Under the pieces are notes generated by a model, which was given only the letters and a program-made list of their open reading frames with translations, did no database searches and was not told the origin of the DNA. Positions 26,171 through 36,037 of a DNA stretch of 64,000 nt are shown one piece after another. The translations under genes and the position numbers were made by a program. Position 1 is the stretch's first letter. The number at the start of each line of letters is the position of its first letter. The DNA is from Chelativorans sp. AA-79 (lineage in GTDB: Bacteria; Pseudomonadota; Alphaproteobacteria; Rhizobiales; Rhizobiaceae): contig NZ_CP120361.1 in assembly GCF_029457495.1 (NCBI RefSeq), positions 3,364,001 through 3,428,000 on the forward strand, read 5' to 3'.

Positions 26171-29100
26171 TCAGCCCTTCCCCAGCAGCCGCTCGAAATG
26201 GCCCCTCACCCGCTTCGCCGTCTCCTTGATATCCGCCTCCAGCACGGCGAAATCCGGCAGGTCGACGCTGCGCAGGAGGATGTCAGCCAGGCCGGGCGGC
26301 ACGTCATCGGGGTCGAGCGGGCCGGTGAGGCACAGGCGCACGATCTGGGTGAGCGTCATATAGAGCCGGTAGGCTTCGACCAGTTCGCCACGAGTCTGGC
26401 CTTCGGCGAAATCCGGTGAGAGCGCGGCCAGCACCTCGCCCGTATTAGGAGGCCGCGGCTCGGCTGTGCAATGGCCTGAGAGTGCCGCCACCTGGGCGAT
26501 GAACTCCAGATCGATGATGCCACCTGGGATAAGCTTCAGGTCCCAGATATTCCTGGCCGGCTTTTCCTTTTCGATGAGGGCGCGCATCTCGGCAGCATCG
26601 CGCTTCAACTTAGCAGGACCGCGCGGCATGGCGACGATCGCCTGCACCTCCTTCTGAACCTCGGCGCAGAGCGAGGCGTCGCCGGCCACGGCGCGCGCCC
26701 GTGTCAGCGCCATGTGCTCCCAGGTCCAGGCATCGGTGCGCTGGTATTTGCGGAAGGCCTCGATATGCGTCGCCACGGGCCCCTTGTTGCCGGACGGGCG
26801 CAATCTCAAATCGAGCTCGTAGAGCACGCCTTCGGCCGTCGGCGCCGAGACGGCTGCGATCAGCCTTTGGGTGAGCCGGGCGTAGTAGTGCGAGGGAGCG
26901 AGCGCCTTCCTGCCGTCCGACTCCTCGGCTTCGGGTGCATGATCGTAGAGCAGGATCAGATCGACGTCCGAGCCCGCCGTCAGCTCCCGGCTGCCGAGCT
27001 TGCCCATGCCCAGGATCGCCGCGCGCCCGTCCTTCACCCGCCCGTGCGTCAGCGCGAACTCGTCCTCTACCGCCTCGAAGGCGGCGCCGATGGTGAGATC
27101 GGCGAGATCGGAGAAGGCCTTGCCCGCGCGCGTGGCGTCGATGCTGCCGGTGAGGAGCCGCATGCCGATCAGGAATTTCTGCTCCGCGGCGAAGATGCGC
27201 AGGCGATCAAGCTGCTCCTCGAAAGCGCGCGCGCCGGAGAGGAAGGTCTCGAGCCGCTCGGCCAGATAGGCGCGGTTCGGCAGTTCCGACAGCAGCGCGG
27301 GATCGAGAAGCCCGTCGAAGACATGCGGCCTGCGCGTGATGACGGCCGCAAGCCTGGGCGCCGCGCCCATGATCGTGGCCAGCAGTTGCAGGAGCCGCGG
27401 ATTCGACTGCAGCAGGGAGAAGAGCTGTATGCCGGCCGGCAGTCCGGCGAGGAACTCGTTGAAGCGCAGCAGCGCCTCGTCGGCGCGCCGGGTGCGGCCA
27501 AAGGCTTCCAGCAGTGCAGGTGTCAGTTCGGTCAGGCGCTCCCGCGCCTCGGCCGACTGGGTGACGCGGTAGCGCCCAAAATGCCATCCGCGGATCACCC
27601 GGCAGATGTCGCTCGCGCGCTCGAAGCCCAGTTCGGAAAGCGTTTCCAGCGTGCCCGGATCGTCCCCGTCGCCGGTGAAGACCAGATTGCCCACCCCGCG
27701 CGAAAGCTGCGGCGCGGTCTCGAACAAGGCCGCGTAGTGGCGTTCGACCGTGTGCAGCGCCGCGCTGAAGGTTTTTGCAAAGTCTTCGCCGCCGGGGAAG
27801 CCGAGCAGACGGCCGATGCGCTCCAGACCCTCCTCGGTGTCCGGCAGGAGATGGGTCTGCTCGTCGGCCACCATCTGCAACGCATTCTCGACATCGCGCA
27901 GGAACCAGTACTGGGCGACCAGACCTTCCCTCGCATCGGCCGTGATCCATCCGCGCTCGGCAAGCTCCTCCAGCATCCCCACCGTCTCGCGGCCCCGCAG
28001 TTCGGGAAAGCGCCCGCCCGCGATCAACTGCTGGGTCTGCACGAAGAACTCGATCTCGCGGATGCCGCCGCGCCCAAGCTTCACGTTGTGGCCGGCGACG
28101 GCGATCTCGCCATGGCCCTTGTGCGCATGGATCTGACGCTTGATCGAATGCACGTCGGCAATCGCGGCATAGTCCAGATATTTGCGCCAGACATAGGGCT
28201 GCAGTTCGGCAAGGAAGCGCTCGCCCGCCTTCACGTCGCCGGCGACCGCGCGCGCCTTGATCATCGCCGCGCGTTCCCAATTCTGGCCGCGGCTTTCATA
28301 GTAGTTGAGCGCGGCTTCAACCGGCAGGGCCAGCGGCGTGGACCCCGGATCGGGCCTCAGTCTCAGATCCGTGCGGAAGACGTAGCCGTCCTCGGTGCGG
28401 TCCTGCAGGATGCGCACCAGACGGCGGGTGAGCCGGACGAAGAGCTCCGTCGCCTCCAGCGGATCGGTGATGGCGGGTGCGGTGAGATCGACCAGGACGA
28501 TGACATCGATATCGGAAGAATAGTTGAGCTCGCGCGCGCCGAGCTTGCCCATGGCCAGCAGGATCCAGCCGCTGTCCTTCGAAGGATGGCCGGAATCGGG
28601 AAGACGAAGCTTTTCCTGACGGTGCGCATCGCGCAGCAGGAAGTCGGTTGCCGCGCGCACGCAGGCTTCCGCCAGCAGGCTCAGCCGCAGGACCGTCCGG
28701 GAGGCATCCGCCTCGCCTGCCAGATTTCCGAGCGCAATGAGAAGATGCGCCTCCTGCTTCAACCGGCGCAGCGTCTTCATCAGAGCCGCCTCGCTCGCGC
28801 CCTCCGCCAGGCCCGCAGCCCCGATCTCCTCGTTCAGGCGCGAAAGGCGCGCCTCCACCCCTTGGTCGAAGAGCGCCTCCAGGCTCCCGGGCAGACGCCG
28901 CGCGCAATCGCGCAGATAGGGCGAGAGATCGAAGACGGCGCCGAGGAAGTCCCTCAGCGGGCCGCCGGCGGCGAGCAGCGCCGCCAGACGCGGGCAGTCC
29001 TGCGCCGCCGCGGCCTCGGCAAGCGACTGCACTTCCTCCTCCGCATGCGCGGCATCGAGGGGGAGGAGCTTGCGCGCGGGCACGCCGAACCAGGCTGAGC

Positions 29101-29173
29101 CGTCATCTCTTCTGCGCGACGGATCAACAGGCATGGAGGCCGACCGCTTACCTTCCATGGTCTTCTTTGCCAT
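26171..29173 (-). CDS. glnE: bifunctional glutamine synthetase adenylyltransferase/deadenylase
   Basis: A 1000-residue protein with two nucleotidyltransferase halves. The N-terminal (deadenylase) half has GKLGARELNYSSDIDVIVLV, the C-terminal (adenylyltransferase) half has GKLGSRELTAGSDVDLILLY; both keep the GSxxDxD-type metal motif. Each is followed by a GlnD-PII-uridylyltransferase-like helical domain (ALTRARAVAGD repeated in both halves). GlnE modifies glutamine synthetase according to PII state and so controls ammonia assimilation. The ATG at 29173 is used. It lies 18 bases downstream of the histidine kinase stop, so the three genes 31307-26171 may form one operon, a conserved rhizobial order. 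Confidence 0.95.
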   Translation of the reverse strand: MAKKTMEGKRSASMPVDPSRRRDDGSAWFGVPARKLLPLDAAHAEEEVQSLAEAAAAQDCPRLAALLAAGGPLRDFLGAVFDLSPYLRDCARRLPGSLEALFDQGVEARLSRLNEEIGAAGLAEGASEAALMKTLRRLKQEAHLLIALGNLAGEADASRTVLRLSLLAEACVRAATDFLLRDAHRQEKLRLPDSGHPSKDSGWILLAMGKLGARELNYSSDIDVIVLVDLTAPAITDPLEATELFVRLTRRLVRILQDRTEDGYVFRTDLRLRPDPGSTPLALPVEAALNYYESRGQNWERAAMIKARAVAGDVKAGERFLAELQPYVWRKYLDYAAIADVHSIKRQIHAHKGHGEIAVAGHNVKLGRGGIREIEFFVQTQQLIAGGRFPELRGRETVGMLEELAERGWITADAREGLVAQYWFLRDVENALQMVADEQTHLLPDTEEGLERIGRLLGFPGGEDFAKTFSAALHTVERHYAALFETAPQLSRGVGNLVFTGDGDDPGTLETLSELGFERASDICRVIRGWHFGRYRVTQSAEARERLTELTPALLEAFGRTRRADEALLRFNEFLAGLPAGIQLFSLLQSNPRLLQLLATIMGAAPRLAAVITRRPHVFDGLLDPALLSELPNRAYLAERLETFLSGARAFEEQLDRLRIFAAEQKFLIGMRLLTGSIDATRAGKAFSDLADLTIGAAFEAVEDEFALTHGRVKDGRAAILGMGKLGSRELTAGSDVDLILLYDHAPEAEESDGRKALAPSHYYARLTQRLIAAVSAPTAEGVLYELDLRLRPSGNKGPVATHIEAFRKYQRTDAWTWEHMALTRARAVAGDASLCAEVQKEVQAIVAMPRGPAKLKRDAAEMRALIEKEKPARNIWDLKLIPGGIIDLEFIAQVAALSGHCTAEPRPPNTGEVLAALSPDFAEGQTRGELVEAYRLYMTLTQIVRLCLTGPLDPDDVPPGLADILLRSVDLPDFAVLEADIKETAKRVRGHFERLLGKG

Positions 29174-29191
29174 CAATCACTTTCGTTGCGT

Positions 29192-30598
29192 TCATCCATT
29201 CTTGCCCGTCGGGAAGATCATCGCAACAGTGAGCCCACCGCCCTCCCCGGAAAGTTCCAGCCGGCCGCCGTGGAAGGTCATCACCGCCTTGGCGAGGCTC
29301 AAGCCCAGGCCCGAGCCCGGCTGGCTGCGGCTCGCCTCCAGCCGCACGAAGCGCTCGGTGGCCCGTTCACGGTCCTCCTCCGGAATGCCCGGCCCGTTGT
29401 CGGCGACCGTCAGCCGCACGGTCTCCCCCTCCTCGCGCAGGGATACCGAGACGGTCGGGTGCTCGCCGAAGCCGGCTGAATATTTGATAGCGTTGTCGAC
29501 CACGTTCGAGAGCGACTGGCCGATGAGCTCGCGATTGCCGTCGATCTGTATGCTTTCTGCCGTCTCTGCCCTCAGTTCCACCCCCATCTCCTCGGCCACG
29601 GGTTCATAGAGTTCCACCACATCGGACAGGATCGCGCCGAGATCGACCCCGGCCGTGCTCTCGGCGGAATAGCCCGCCTCCAGGCGGGAGATCATCAGGA
29701 TGGCGTTGAAGGTGCGGATGAGCTGGTCGGATTCGGCGATCGTCTGTTCCAGAGCCTCCTTCGTCGCGGCCACGCCCGCGTCGCTGCTGAGCGCCGCCTC
29801 GGCACGATTGCGCAGACGCGTGAGCGGCGTCTTCAGATCATGCGCGATATTCGCCGAGACCTGCTTCAGGCCTTCGTTGAGGCCGGCGATGCGGTCGAGC
29901 ATCGCGTTGAGGTTCTCCGAGAGCCGATCGAATTCGTCCCCGGCACCGGTCACGGGCAAGCGCCGGGAAAGATCGCCGCCCATGATCTGCCGACTCGCCT
30001 CCGAGACGTTGTCGATGCGCCTGAGCGCGCGACGCCCGACAAAATACCAGATGAGGAACGCACCCAGCCCCATCATCGCGAGCGCCACGGCGAGCGCGCG
30101 GCGCACGACCCGACCAAACTGCTCCCCTTCACTGAGGTCGCGCCCGACGAGCAGAATCATCCGGTTGGGCAGGCGGATCACCTGCGCCACCGCCTTGTGA
30201 TCCTCCTCGGCGAGCTGCTGATTGCGCTCCCCGAAGCGGCGATAGAAGAACGGGGTCTCGATCCAGCCGGGCGAATCGAGGACGCCGGGCTGGATGCTCT
30301 CGACATTGCCGGACAGGATGAAGCCGCTGGGGTCGGCGATGAGGTAGAGATTGGCACCGGGCTGGCGGGCGCGGATCTCCACCAGCCGCACGAGTCCCGG
30401 CAGCCCGCCGCGTTGATAGGCACGTCCAAGGCCGGCCACTTCCTCGCCGATCGCATCCTGCGTCTGCGCCACCAGCATGCGGGTGGACAGGGAGCTGACA
30501 TAGATGACCAGCATCACCGCACAGGCGGCGAACAGCACGAGGTAGAGTGCCGAAAGCCGTGCGGCGGTCGTCTTCATGATGGCCGAAAGGGTGGCCAT
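29192..30598 (-). CDS. two-component sensor histidine kinase partner of the adjacent OmpR-type regulator
   Basis: A 468-residue inner-membrane kinase: TM1 around residues 12-32 (LSALYLVLFAACAVMLVIYV), a periplasmic domain of about 130 residues, TM2 (AVALAMMGLGAFLIWYFVG), HAMP with LRRIDNVSEASRQIMGGDLS, HisKA with NIAHDLKTPLTRLRNRAEA, and HATPase boxes DNAIKYSAGF, VADNGPGIPEEDRE and GSGLGLSLAKAV. It begins four bases after the regulator stop. In rhizobia the same pair lies between degP and glnE; the DegP neighbour suggests envelope-stress sensing, but the signal is not known. Confidence 0.9.
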   Translation of the reverse strand: MATLSAIMKTTAARLSALYLVLFAACAVMLVIYVSSLSTRMLVAQTQDAIGEEVAGLGRAYQRGGLPGLVRLVEIRARQPGANLYLIADPSGFILSGNVESIQPGVLDSPGWIETPFFYRRFGERNQQLAEEDHKAVAQVIRLPNRMILLVGRDLSEGEQFGRVVRRALAVALAMMGLGAFLIWYFVGRRALRRIDNVSEASRQIMGGDLSRRLPVTGAGDEFDRLSENLNAMLDRIAGLNEGLKQVSANIAHDLKTPLTRLRNRAEAALSSDAGVAATKEALEQTIAESDQLIRTFNAILMISRLEAGYSAESTAGVDLGAILSDVVELYEPVAEEMGVELRAETAESIQIDGNRELIGQSLSNVVDNAIKYSAGFGEHPTVSVSLREEGETVRLTVADNGPGIPEEDRERATERFVRLEASRSQPGSGLGLSLAKAVMTFHGGRLELSGEGGGLTVAMIFPTGKNG

Positions 30599-30602
30599 GG
30601 CG

Positions 30603-31307
30603 CTAGAGGCTGTCGGGGACGTGGGATGGAGACTGGTCGGCTCGAAGCATATAGCCGGCACCGCGGATCGTATGGAGGAGAGGCTTCTCGAACCCCTTCT
30701 CGATTTTGCCGCGCAGACGGGAAATATGCACGTCGATCACGTTTGTCTGGGGATCGAAGTGATAATCCCAGACGTTTTCCAGCAGCATGGTGCGCGTCAC
30801 CACCTGGCCGGCATGGCGCATGAGATATTCGAGCAGGCGGAATTCTCGCGGCTGCAGCGTGATCTCCTGGCCGCCACGGCGCACCGTGTGAGACAGGCGA
30901 TCGAGTTCCAGGTCGCCAACGCGATAGACGGTCTCCACGTCGCGGGCGCCCGCACGTCGCTTCAGCACTTCGACGCGGGCCAAAAGCTCGGAGAACGCAT
31001 AGGGTTTGGTCAGATAGTCGTCGCCACCCGCACGCAGGCCCGTCACGCGGTCGTCGACCTCGCCCAGGGCCGATAGGATGAGCGCCGGCGTGGCGTTCCC
31101 TTTCGCCCTGAGCCCGGCGATCACGGACAGGCCGTCGCGCCGCGGCAACATGCGGTCGATCACGAAGACATCGTAATTGCCGCCGTCGGCCAGGACGAAG
31201 CCCGCCTCGCCGTCTGCGGCCACATCGGCCGTGTGTCCGGCCTCGGAGAAGGCCTTCTTCAGGAAGCCCGCGGCTTCCCGGTCGTCTTCGATGATCAGAA
31301 TCTTCAT
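30603..31307 (-). CDS. OmpR/PhoB-family response regulator
   Basis: A 234-residue regulator. The receiver domain starts MKILIIEDDREAAGFLKKAF with phosphorylation site Asp51 (VIDRMLPRRDG) and Lys in TKPYAFSELLARV; the C-terminal winged helix has LQPREFRLLEYLMRHAGQVV and VIDVHISRLRGKIEKGF. It would bind direct-repeat promoters after phosphorylation by the kinase immediately downstream. Likely targets include degP, which lies 114 bases upstream on the same strand, although a terminator separates them. Confidence 0.93.
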   Translation of the reverse strand: MKILIIEDDREAAGFLKKAFSEAGHTADVAADGEAGFVLADGGNYDVFVIDRMLPRRDGLSVIAGLRAKGNATPALILSALGEVDDRVTGLRAGGDDYLTKPYAFSELLARVEVLKRRAGARDVETVYRVGDLELDRLSHTVRRGGQEITLQPREFRLLEYLMRHAGQVVTRTMLLENVWDYHFDPQTNVIDVHISRLRGKIEKGFEKPLLHTIRGAGYMLRADQSPSHVPDSL

Positions 31308-31354
31308 GGTGCGATCTTACACGTTCCGGGCCGCACCGCTCCAGCAGCGCCACG

Positions 31355-31387
31355 CAAAAGCGGCGGCGGGCTTTCCCGCCACCGCCG
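31355..31387 (-). terminator. intrinsic terminator after degP
   Basis: On the minus strand GGCGGTGGCGGG-AAAG-CCCGCCGCCGC is followed by TTTTGCG. The stem lies 35-67 bases after the degP stop and before the regulator gene, so it should end the degP transcript. Confidence 0.65.
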
Positions 31388-31421
31388 AAGGCGACTATGC
31401 GTTTGCCGCCGAGGCGGCCGA

Positions 31422-32933
31422 TCAGCCGATCGGCAGTGCCACGAAGCGGTTGGCATCATCGCGCACCACCTGCAGGAGCACGGCGCCCCGGCCGGCGCTG
31501 GAAGCGGCATCGACGGCCTTCTTCATGTCCCCGGCCGAATTCACCGCCTGCGAATTGACGGCGCGGATGACGTCGCCCGGCTGGATGCCGTTGTCTTCTG
31601 CCACGCTGCCCGGCTCGACATCGGTGACGACGAGGCCCTCGCCTTCCTCGGCCGGTGAAACCGTCAGGCCGAAGCTCGCCGGTTCACCGCTCTCGTCCGA
31701 CGGCGCGCCGGGTGCCGCGGAGGCCATCTGATCGGGTGCGGGCATTTCAGTGAGCGCCACCTCGAAGTCCTGGGACTTGCCGTTCCGCCAGACGGTGATG
31801 GCTGCGTCCTTGCCCGGATCCATGGAGGCGATGGTGCGTGCCAGCTCACGCGGGGACGCAATGGGCTTGCCGTCGACGGCGATCACCACGTCGCCGGCCT
31901 TGATGCCGGCCTTGGCCGCGGGGTCACCATCGTTCACGCTGTTGACCAGCGCGCCCTTGGCCTCCTCGAGCCCGAGCGAATCGGCGATCTGCGGCGTCAC
32001 GTCCTGGATGCTCACGCCCATATAGCCGCGTTCCACCGCGCCGTCGTCGATCAGGTCCTGGACGACGGTCTTGGCGAGAGAGGCGGGAATGGCGAAGGCG
32101 ATGCCCACATTGCCGCCGGACGGCGAGAAGATCGCGGTGTTGACGCCAACCACCTGCCCCGAAAGGTTGAAGGTCGGACCGCCGGAATTGCCCTGGTTCA
32201 CCGCCGCGTCGATCTGCAGGAAGTCGTCATAGTTGCCGGCGCCGATCTCGCGGCCGCGCGCCGAGACGATGCCCGCCGTGACCGTGCCTCCGAGACCGAA
32301 GGGGTTGCCGACCGCCACGACCCAGTCGCCCACGCGCACAGCGTCGTCATCGGCAAAGCTCACATAGGTGAATTCGCGGTCGCCCTTCACCTTCAGCACG
32401 GCGAGATCCGTGCGCGGATCGGTGCCGATGAGGTCCGCCTGAAGCTCGGTACCGTCATCCATCACGACCGTATACTGGTTGCCGCCCTCGACAACGTGGT
32501 TGTTGGTCACGAGATAGCCGTCATCGGAAATGAAGAAGCCGGATCCCTGCGCGATGGGCCGGACGCGGTGGCGCTGCGGGCCGCGCCGCTCTTCGCCGCG
32601 GGGCCTCTGGAGATCATCGAAGAAGCGACGCAGCGGATGGTTCGGCGGCAGGTTGTCGAAACCCGGCATGTCGAAGAAGGGGGTGGCCACATTGCCCGGC
32701 TCCGGCGTGTCGCCCGACACGCGCACGCTCACCACCGCCGGCGAGACCACATCGACGACATCCGCGAAGCTGGGCGCCTGGACGGGCCTTTCCAGCTTGA
32801 CGGGATCGGCAAAGACGGGAACCGTCCCCGTGCTGACGGCGCCAAGTCCGACTGCTCCGGCGATCGCCAGAGAGGCCACGGCCGCGACGAGACGGCTGCG
32901 TGTCTTCGAAGTTACTTTGTTGTCTGCACTCAT
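31422..32933 (-). CDS. degP: Do/DegP-family periplasmic serine endoprotease
   Basis: A 503-residue protein with an N-terminal export signal (VAAVASLAIAGAVGLGAVST). The trypsin-like domain has the triad His146 (TNNHVV), Asp176 (RTDLAVLK) and Ser250 (NQGNSGGPTF). Two PDZ domains follow, at about residues 285-385 (GYMGVSIQDVTPQIADSLGL) and 400-495 (VEPGSVAEDNGIQPGDVIRA). It degrades or refolds misfolded envelope proteins. ATG at 32933 is chosen because AGGAG lies ten bases upstream; two more upstream ATGs are in frame. It lies between the ccm genes and a two-component system, as in Sinorhizobium. Confidence 0.95.
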   Translation of the reverse strand: MSADNKVTSKTRSRLVAAVASLAIAGAVGLGAVSTGTVPVFADPVKLERPVQAPSFADVVDVVSPAVVSVRVSGDTPEPGNVATPFFDMPGFDNLPPNHPLRRFFDDLQRPRGEERRGPQRHRVRPIAQGSGFFISDDGYLVTNNHVVEGGNQYTVVMDDGTELQADLIGTDPRTDLAVLKVKGDREFTYVSFADDDAVRVGDWVVAVGNPFGLGGTVTAGIVSARGREIGAGNYDDFLQIDAAVNQGNSGGPTFNLSGQVVGVNTAIFSPSGGNVGIAFAIPASLAKTVVQDLIDDGAVERGYMGVSIQDVTPQIADSLGLEEAKGALVNSVNDGDPAAKAGIKAGDVVIAVDGKPIASPRELARTIASMDPGKDAAITVWRNGKSQDFEVALTEMPAPDQMASAAPGAPSDESGEPASFGLTVSPAEEGEGLVVTDVEPGSVAEDNGIQPGDVIRAVNSQAVNSAGDMKKAVDAASSAGRGAVLLQVVRDDANRFVALPIG

Positions 32934-33145
32934 GACGAACCAGCTCCTCATGCCTTTGGAATCTTGTTTCAAGGACGTTTTACATCCCGTTCGTCACCTG
33001 AAATAGGCGGAAGCACCTTACGATGCCATTTCCGAGGCATGAAACTTTCGTAATGTTTGGCTGAATTCGGCAGATTTCGCAGGAAAGACGCGGATTTTCA
33101 TCGGCCCGCGGCGATCGTGACGGCATGTTTGCGCCTTGCGCGGTG

Positions 33146-33610
33146 TCAGTCCCGCTCCTTCAGGACGTCCCGGAGCGCCGCCTCCTCTTCGGCCGAAAGT
33201 CTCGCCGGCCGCGCCCCGGCCCGCCGACGCAGCGTCACGACGGCCAGAACACCTCCGCCGAGCAGGAAAAGAACCGGTGTCGCCCACAATGCAGCGTTCC
33301 GGGCGCTGAAACGCGGCTTCAGAAGCACGAACTCGCCATAGCGCGAGACGACATAGTCCAGCACCTCCTCGTTGCTGTCGCCCGCCTCTATGCGGTCGCG
33401 GACGAGGATACGCAGGTCGCGCGCAAGCTCTGCCTCCGAATCGTCGATGGACTGGTTCTGGCAGACCATGCAGCGCAGCTCGGCGGAGAGATTGCGCGCA
33501 CGCGCCTCCAGTGCCGGGTCCGCAAGCATCTCGTCCGGCTGCACCGCGGCCGCCATGCCCGAAAGCCCGAGCATCAGCGCCAGGGCAAGCGGCTCCGCCC
33601 GCATCTTCAT
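33146..33610 (-). CDS. ccmH: cytochrome c-type biogenesis protein CcmH/CycL
   Basis: A 154-residue protein with a signal peptide, the thiol motif LRCMVCQNQSI (Cys47, Cys50) and a C-terminal transmembrane helix (ALWATPVLFLLGGGVLAVVT). CcmH reduces the apocytochrome CxxCH cysteines before heme attachment. Its ATG overlaps the ccmF stop by four bases (ATGA). It is the last gene of the ccmI-E-F-H (cycHJKL) operon. Confidence 0.95.
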   Translation of the reverse strand: MKMRAEPLALALMLGLSGMAAAVQPDEMLADPALEARARNLSAELRCMVCQNQSIDDSEAELARDLRILVRDRIEAGDSNEEVLDYVVSRYGEFVLLKPRFSARNAALWATPVLFLLGGGVLAVVTLRRRAGARPARLSAEEEAALRDVLKERD

Positions 33611-35592
33611 GCGGCCTCCTCGCCCGCCGTGACGGGCTTCCTGCGCCTTGCCGGCACGCCGACGCGCAGCCTGCGGTCCATGAGCGAGACAAGGCCGCCG
33701 GCCATCATCACCAGCGCGCCGCCCCAGATCAGCGTGACGAGCGGCTTCCACCAGATGCGAACCACAAGACCGTTCGCGCCACGATCGCCGATCGAGACAT
33801 AAAGCTGACTCAGGCCCATGGTCCTGATGCCCGCTTCCGTCGTGGGCATGCCGCGTGCGGTGTAGAAGCGCTTGGAGGAGACGATCTGCCCGAATGACCC
33901 GCCGCGATTGTTGCCAAGCGCGAAGACCGCCTGTTCCTCCGTATAGTTCGGTCCCGTGTAGGGGCGCAGGCTTTCGAAACGCAGCGTATAGCCGCTGATC
34001 TGCGTGGTCTGGCCGGGCTGCATAACCAGGATGTGCTCGGCCTCGAGGGTCGTTACCGAAACGATGCCGAGCACCGTCACGCCGAGGCCGGCATGGGCGA
34101 GCGCCGTGCCGAAAATCGAGAGCGGCAGGCCGGCCACCCTGCGCAGTGCGGCCGCGGAACCGGCCTTGCCCACACCGGCCTTGAGCGCGAGGTCCGTCAC
34201 CGCACCGAAGACGAGCCACAAGCCGAGCGCGATACCGAGCGCCGCCAGGCCTGAGGCGCGGTCGACCAGCACATAGCTTGCAAGCGCGCAGGCGCCGGCC
34301 GCCCAGAATGCGAATTGAAGGCGCTGCGCCGCCGCCAGGACATCCCCCCGCTTCCACGCGAGCAGCGGCCCGAAGGGAGCCGCGATCAGCAGCGGCAGGA
34401 AAAGGGGCACGAAAGTCAGGTTGAAGAAAGGCGCTCCGACGGAGATCTTCTCGCCCGTCACCGCCTCGATCACGAGCGGATAGAGGGTGCCCACGAGCAC
34501 TGTCGCCGCCGCGGTGGTCAGCAGGAGGTTGTTGAGGACAAGCGCGCCTTCGCGGGAGATCGGGTGGAACAGCCCTCCGGGGGCGAGCGCGGCCGCGCGG
34601 ATCGCGAAGAGCGCGAGCGCGCCGCCGATGAAGAACATCAGGATCGCCAGGATGAAGACGCCGCGCGTCGGATCGGTGGCGAAGGAATGCACGGAGGTGA
34701 GCACGCCCGAGCGGACGAGGAAGGTGCCGAGCAGGGACAGCGAGAAGGTCAGGATCGCCAGGAGCACCGTCCAGATTTTCAGCGCCGAGCGCTTTTCCAT
34801 CACGATGGCCGAATGCAGAAGCGCGGTTCCCGAAAGCCAGGGAAGGAAAGAAGCGTTCTCGACCGGGTCCCAGAACCAGAATCCGCCCCAGCCGAGCTCG
34901 TAATAGGCCCAGTAGGATCCCATGGCGATGCCGCCCGTGAGGAAGGCCCAGGCGACGAGGGTCCATGGCCGCACCCAGCGGGCCCACGCCGCATCGATGC
35001 GGCCGTCGATCAGTGCCGCGACGGCGAAGGAGAAGGCGATGGAGAAGCCGACATAGCCGAGATAGAGCAGGGGCGGATGGATGGCGAGCCCCACATCCTG
35101 CAGGATGGGATTGAGGTCGCGCCCCTCGATCGGCGCGGGTTCGAGACGGATGAACGGATTGGAGGTGAAAAGGATAAACAGGAGAAAAGCGCCGGCGATG
35201 AGCCCCTGGACGGCCAGCACATTGGCCCGCAGCGTCGGTGGAAGATTCCGGCCGAAGGCTGCCACGAACGCGCCGAAGAGCGAAAGGATCAGCACCCACA
35301 GGAGCATGGAACCTTCATGATTGCCCCAGGTGCCGGTGATCTTGAAGAGGAGCGGCTTGGCCGAGTGGGAGTTCTCCCACACATTGACGACGGAAAAATC
35401 CGACTGGACATAGGCCAGGACGAGCGCGGCGAAGGCCATGGCGATCAGCGCGAAGCCGGTGATCGCCACCGGCTCCCCGATCCGCATGAGCGGGGAACTG
35501 CCGATCCGCGCGCCGATCATGGGAACGCAGGCCTGCACCAGCGCGAGCGCAAGCGCCAGCACCAGGGCGAAATGGCCGAGTTCGACGCTCAT
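33607..35592 (-). CDS. ccmF: heme lyase subunit CcmF/CycK
   Basis: A 661-residue protein with about 14 transmembrane helices. The conserved WGNHEGSMLLWVLILSLFGA and the tryptophan-rich WGGFWFWDPVENASFLPWL heme-handling motif are present, as is the large C-terminal periplasmic loop (LRFESLRPYTGPNYTEEQAV). CcmF takes heme from CcmE and joins it to apocytochrome c in the inner membrane. It is eleven bases after ccmE and overlaps ccmH. Confidence 0.97.
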   Translation of the reverse strand: MSVELGHFALVLALALALVQACVPMIGARIGSSPLMRIGEPVAITGFALIAMAFAALVLAYVQSDFSVVNVWENSHSAKPLLFKITGTWGNHEGSMLLWVLILSLFGAFVAAFGRNLPPTLRANVLAVQGLIAGAFLLFILFTSNPFIRLEPAPIEGRDLNPILQDVGLAIHPPLLYLGYVGFSIAFSFAVAALIDGRIDAAWARWVRPWTLVAWAFLTGGIAMGSYWAYYELGWGGFWFWDPVENASFLPWLSGTALLHSAIVMEKRSALKIWTVLLAILTFSLSLLGTFLVRSGVLTSVHSFATDPTRGVFILAILMFFIGGALALFAIRAAALAPGGLFHPISREGALVLNNLLLTTAAATVLVGTLYPLVIEAVTGEKISVGAPFFNLTFVPLFLPLLIAAPFGPLLAWKRGDVLAAAQRLQFAFWAAGACALASYVLVDRASGLAALGIALGLWLVFGAVTDLALKAGVGKAGSAAALRRVAGLPLSIFGTALAHAGLGVTVLGIVSVTTLEAEHILVMQPGQTTQISGYTLRFESLRPYTGPNYTEEQAVFALGNNRGGSFGQIVSSKRFYTARGMPTTEAGIRTMGLSQLYVSIGDRGANGLVVRIWWKPLVTLIWGGALVMMAGGLVSLMDRRLRVGVPARRRKPVTAGEEAA

Positions 35593-35602
35593 CGCCTCGT
35601 CC

Positions 35603-36037
35603 TCACTGCTCCTGCCACAGGCCGTCCTCCTTCAGCCGGTCGGCGACCTCCCGCGGCATATAGGTCTCGTCGTGCTTGGCGAGTACCGTGTCGGCGACGA
35701 AAACGCCGTCCGAGCCCATCACGCCCTCGGTCACGACCCCCTGCTCCTCGCGGAAAAGATCGGGCAGGATGCCGTCATAGACGACCGGTACCTCGTTCTC
35801 GCTGTCGGTCACGACGAAGCGGACATGGGTCGCCTCGCCGCGCTCGATGGACCCTTTCTGGACGAGACCGCCGAGACGGATGCGCTCGCCCGCCGCCGCA
35901 GACTGCGACAGGAGGTCGGCTGGCATGTAGAAATAGGATGTCTGCTGTCCCAGCGCATAGAAGGTCAGGCCCGCCGCCAGGGCGAGAAACCCCATGCCTG
36001 AGCCGATGATCGCCAGCCGCTTCTGCTTGCGCGTCAC
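35603..36037 (-). CDS. ccmE: heme chaperone CcmE/CycJ
   Basis: A 144-residue protein: short cytoplasmic tail ([14 protein letters not shown]), one membrane anchor, then an OB-fold periplasmic domain with the covalent heme ligand His122 in [13 protein letters not shown]. It carries heme from CcmC to CcmF. It starts with GTG, which overlaps the ccmI stop by four bases (GTGA), so translation is coupled; an upstream in-frame extension is antisense-like and not used. Confidence 0.95.
   Translation of the reverse strand: MTRKQKRLAIIGSGMGFLALAAGLTFYALGQQTSYFYMPADLLSQSAAAGERIRLGGLVQKGSIERGEATHVRFVVTDSENEVPVVYDGILPDLFREEQGVVTEGVMGSDGVFVADTVLAKHDETYMPREVADRLKEDGLWQEQ

Noticed and set aside
26714..29098. 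A 794-residue plus-strand frame opposite glnE
   Set aside because: It is the antisense shadow of glnE, as expected in GC-rich DNA; glnE motifs are complete on the minus strand.
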